Source: Actinomycetes bacterium
GTDB taxonomy: Bacteria > Actinomycetota > Acidimicrobiia > Acidimicrobiales > Microtrichaceae
DNA length: 7,513 bases
Direction: 5' to 3'
NCBI GenBank assembly: GCA_023392475.1
Contig: JAEVZA010000406.1
Coordinates: 1-7,513, forward strand
Within the stretch, counting starts at the first letter, position 1. Each line of letters starts with the position of its first letter. The translations under genes were made by a program, and so were the position numbers. Shown here in pieces: positions 5,933 to 7,513 of this stretch. Below the pieces are notes generated by a model that searched no databases, had not been told where the DNA came from, and saw only the letters and a list, made by a program, of their open reading frames with translations.

Positions 5933-5988
5933 CGTTCTTTGTGCATCTCGTGTCGCAGAGCGACGTGAAAAGCAGTCAGAACGCGGGG
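5933..5988 (-). repeat. right copy of 56-bp inverted palindromic repeat
   Basis: Inverted partner of 4871-4926; bases 5960-5988 match it exactly on the opposite strand. The six differences are the three loop bases, two adjacent bases in the central stem and one base near the inner end. The palindrome spans 5934-5982, centred on 5958, and keeps the GTTCT/AGAAC ends. On the plus strand the central stem (5949-5956 with 5960-5967) still forms 8 pairs in RNA, two of them G-U. Outward similarity runs to about 5996. It starts 8 nt after the nuclease stop codon. Confidence 0.9.
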
Positions 5989-6022
5989 TGGGGCGGGGCT
6001 TTCCGGGGTCGGGCGGCTCGGG

Positions 6023-6028
6023 TAGCCT
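6023..6028 (+). promoter_or_regulatory. -10 box of rpsA
   Basis: TAGCCT predicts a transcript start near 6035 and a leader of about 67 nt. The base positions 17 bp upstream (6000-6005, TTTCCG) match the -35 consensus poorly. It lies about 30 bp outside the right inverted repeat, so the repeat is close enough to affect this promoter. Confidence 0.4.
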
Positions 6029-6042
6029 TGCCCGGTTCCCGC

Positions 6043-6062
6043 TCCGGCGCGCCGCGCCCGGG
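6043..6062 (+). other. hairpin in the rpsA leader
   Basis: GGCGC (6046-6050) pairs with GCGCC (6054-6058) around loop GCC; TCC (6043-6045) can extend the stem to GGG (6060-6062) past one bulged C. It sits in the predicted 5' leader, about 40 nt before the start codon. S1 commonly controls its own mRNA, so a regulatory role is possible but not shown. Confidence 0.3.
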
Positions 6063-6088
6063 AGCACGTCCGTAACCCCCGACCAAGT

Positions 6089-6094
6089 GAAGAG
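6089..6094 (+). promoter_or_regulatory. weak ribosome binding site of rpsA
   Basis: GAAGAG ends 7 nt before the GTG at 6102 and supports that start over the in-frame GTG at 6087, which has no such site. Confidence 0.4.
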
Positions 6095-6101
6095 CTCCAA
6101 C

Positions 6102-7496
6102 GTGTCCGACACCACCGCCGCCGAGGCCCAGCCGCAGGATGCTGCGGTCGCAACCATGGGCGAACCCGAGTACACCCCCCGCCGCATCATCGAGGACGAC
6201 CTCGGTGGCATGTCGCTCGACGATGCGTACGCGGCGACCATGGTCGACGTCGAGGACGGCCAGCTGGTGACCGGGACGGTGGTCAAGGTCGACCGTGACG
6301 AGGTCCTGCTGGACATCGGCTACAAGTCCGAGGGCGTCATCCCCAACCGCGAGCTCTCGATCCGCAACGAGGTCGACCCGAACGAGGTCGTCTCGATCGG
6401 CGACGACGTCGAGGCCCTCGTCCTCCAGAAGGAGGACAAGGAGGGTCGGCTGATCCTCTCCAAGAAGCGGGCCCAGTACGAGCGTGCCTGGGGCACGATC
6501 GAGAAGATCAAGGAGGAGGAGGGCGTCGTCTCCGGTCCGGTCATCGAGGTCGTCAAGGGCGGCCTGATCCTGGACATCGGCCTCCGCGGCTTCCTCCCGG
6601 CCTCCCTCGTCGAGCTCCGCCGGGTGCGCGACCTCCAGCCGTACGTCGGCCGGAGCCTCGAGGCCAAGATCATCGAGCTGGACAAGAACCGCAACAACGT
6701 CGTCCTCTCCCGCCGTGCGTGGCTGGAGGAGACCCAGAAGGAGCAGCGCGAGGACTTCCTCGCCAACCTCAAGCCCGGCGAGCGCCGCAAGGGCGTGGTG
6801 TCGAGCGTCGTGAACTTCGGCGCCTTCGTCGACCTCGGCGGCATGGACGGCCTGATCCACGTCTCCGAGCTGTCCTGGAAGCACGTCGACCACCCCGGCT
6901 CGGTCGTCTCGGTGGGCGACGAGGTCGAGGTCGAGGTGCTCGAGGTCGACCTGGACCGCGAGCGCATCTCGCTGTCGCTCAAGGCCACCCAGCAGGACCC
7001 GTGGCAGGAGTTCGCCTCCAACCACCAGGTCGGCGAGCTGGTCTACGGCCGGGTCACCAAGCTCGTGCCGTTCGGCTCCTTCATCCAGGTGGGCGACGGC
7101 ATCGAGGGCCTCGTGCACATCTCCGAGATGTCCGCGCACCACGTGGACCTGCCCGAGCAGGTCGTCACGCCGGGCGAGGAGCTGTGGGTCAAGATCATCG
7201 ACCTGGATCTCGACCGTCGCCGCATCAGCCTCTCGATCAAGCAGGCCGCCGAGGGCGGCGTCGTGGCCGCCGAGTACCAGGAGCACTTCGGCGAGCAGAA
7301 CTACGACGCCGAGGGCAACTACATCGGCACCCCGGTCGTGGAGGGCTCCGTCGAGGGCTCGACCGAGGGCCAGGAGGCCTGGGAGCAGTACTACGCGGAG
7401 CAGGAGTCGGGCGCCGAGGTGGCGATCGAGGACGCCGAGGGCGCGGTCGCGTCGGCCGAGCTCGAGGACCCCGCCGGCGACGCCGACGCCGGCTGA
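6102..7496 (+). CDS. rpsA: 30S ribosomal protein S1
   Basis: A 464-residue RNA-binding protein of the small ribosomal subunit that helps mRNA load and unfold. It has four S1 (OB-fold) repeats: about 53-121 (GQLVTGTVVKVDRDEVLLDIGYKSEG), 140-205 (PVIEVVKGGLILDIGLRGFLP), 225-294 (GVVSSVVNFGAFVDLGGMDGL) and 310-380 (GRVTKLVPFGSFIQVGDGIEGL). These closely resemble mycobacterial RpsA, including the KEDKEGRLILSKKRAQYERAW stretch. The N-terminal 45 residues are low-complexity Ala/acidic. The C-terminal tail (381-464) is rich in Glu, Asp, Ala and Gly, retains an actinobacterial-type YDAEGNYIG, and lacks the basic end of the roughly 480-residue mycobacterial protein. GTG 6102 is chosen for its Shine-Dalgarno-like site; GTG 6087 in the same frame is the alternative. 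Seventeen bases follow the stop; coaE would be expected next from synteny. Confidence 0.96.
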   Translation: MSDTTAAEAQPQDAAVATMGEPEYTPRRIIEDDLGGMSLDDAYAATMVDVEDGQLVTGTVVKVDRDEVLLDIGYKSEGVIPNRELSIRNEVDPNEVVSIGDDVEALVLQKEDKEGRLILSKKRAQYERAWGTIEKIKEEEGVVSGPVIEVVKGGLILDIGLRGFLPASLVELRRVRDLQPYVGRSLEAKIIELDKNRNNVVLSRRAWLEETQKEQREDFLANLKPGERRKGVVSSVVNFGAFVDLGGMDGLIHVSELSWKHVDHPGSVVSVGDEVEVEVLEVDLDRERISLSLKATQQDPWQEFASNHQVGELVYGRVTKLVPFGSFIQVGDGIEGLVHISEMSAHHVDLPEQVVTPGEELWVKIIDLDLDRRRISLSIKQAAEGGVVAAEYQEHFGEQNYDAEGNYIGTPVVEGSVEGSTEGQEAWEQYYAEQESGAEVAIEDAEGAVASAELEDPAGDADAG

Positions 7497-7513
7497 CCCG
7501 GGCGGCCCACGGG

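Larger units (their letters stand above)
4862..5996. mobile_element. candidate cassette: nuclease gene between hairpin inverted repeats
   Basis: About 1.1 kb bounded by two inverted copies of a palindromic repeat and holding one gene (4992-5924) with its own apparent promoter. The left repeat begins inside the 3' end of the methyltransferase gene; the right repeat starts 8 nt after the nuclease stop and ends before the rpsA promoter. The conserved partners polA and rpsA flank it, which suggests the cassette was inserted into an older gene order. There is no transposase or recombinase, and I found no clear target-site duplication. It could be a nuclease-driven selfish element, a cargo gene between REP-like elements moved by a protein encoded elsewhere, or two independent repeat insertions. 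The repeats are seen directly; mobility is inferred. Confidence 0.5.

Noticed and set aside
4871..5988. CRISPR array or classical insertion sequence
   Set aside because: There are only two copies, inverted and 1 kb apart, with no spacers, and the enclosed protein has no DDE, serine or tyrosine transposase motif.
4850..6010. Target-site duplication flanking the cassette
   Set aside because: I compared the bases just outside both repeats and saw no matching direct repeat; only the inverted similarity extends a few bases.
5988..6101. N-terminal extension of RpsA from an upstream ATG
   Set aside because: It would start in the inverted repeat, cross the promoter and add Gly/Ser/Arg-rich sequence unlike S1 proteins.

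Overview
The window is very GC-rich and looks like the chromosome of a high-GC actinobacterium. The order pdtaR-like response regulator, polA, then rpsA matches the conserved Rv1626 - polA - rpsA - coaE neighbourhood of Mycobacterium. The PolA and RpsA sequences are also actinobacterial in type. I infer an actinobacterium outside the mycobacteria, possibly of the Acidimicrobiia, but the sequence alone does not fix the class.

Layout. Positions 1-366 (minus strand) hold the N-terminal part of a 4-alpha-glucanotransferase (malQ) that runs off the left edge. Back to back with it is a small coiled-coil protein of unknown function (412-711). A pdtaR-like ANTAR response regulator follows (819-1397), then DNA polymerase I (1429-4107). 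A class I SAM-dependent methyltransferase (4104-4883) overlaps the polA stop as ATGA. Next comes an AbiEi-type winged-helix / DUF559-like nuclease gene (4992-5924), and ribosomal protein S1 (6102-7496) closes the window. Every gene except malQ reads rightward. No gap between genes exceeds 300 bases.

The main discovery is the segment between the methyltransferase and rpsA. The AbiEi/DUF559 gene sits alone between two inverted copies of a 56-bp repeat (4871-4926 and 5988-5933; 50 of 56 positions identical, 29 consecutive). Each copy is itself a 49-nt imperfect palindrome with GTTCT/AGAAC ends and an 8-bp central stem. The unit appears to have its own promoter preceded by a tandem GACCGGT repeat. 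The left copy supplies the last codons and stop of the methyltransferase gene, and the right copy ends just before the rpsA promoter. No transposase is present. This fits an undescribed mobile or selfish cassette in which a Vsr-like nuclease is bracketed by hairpin-forming ends, similar in plan to REP/RAYT elements, but mobility is an inference.

The other genes are chromosomal housekeeping: signalling through PdtaR, replication repair through PolA, and translation through RpsA. Several start codons (malQ, polA, the nuclease gene) lie 6-7 nt after a TANNNT-like -10 box, so leaderless transcripts are likely.
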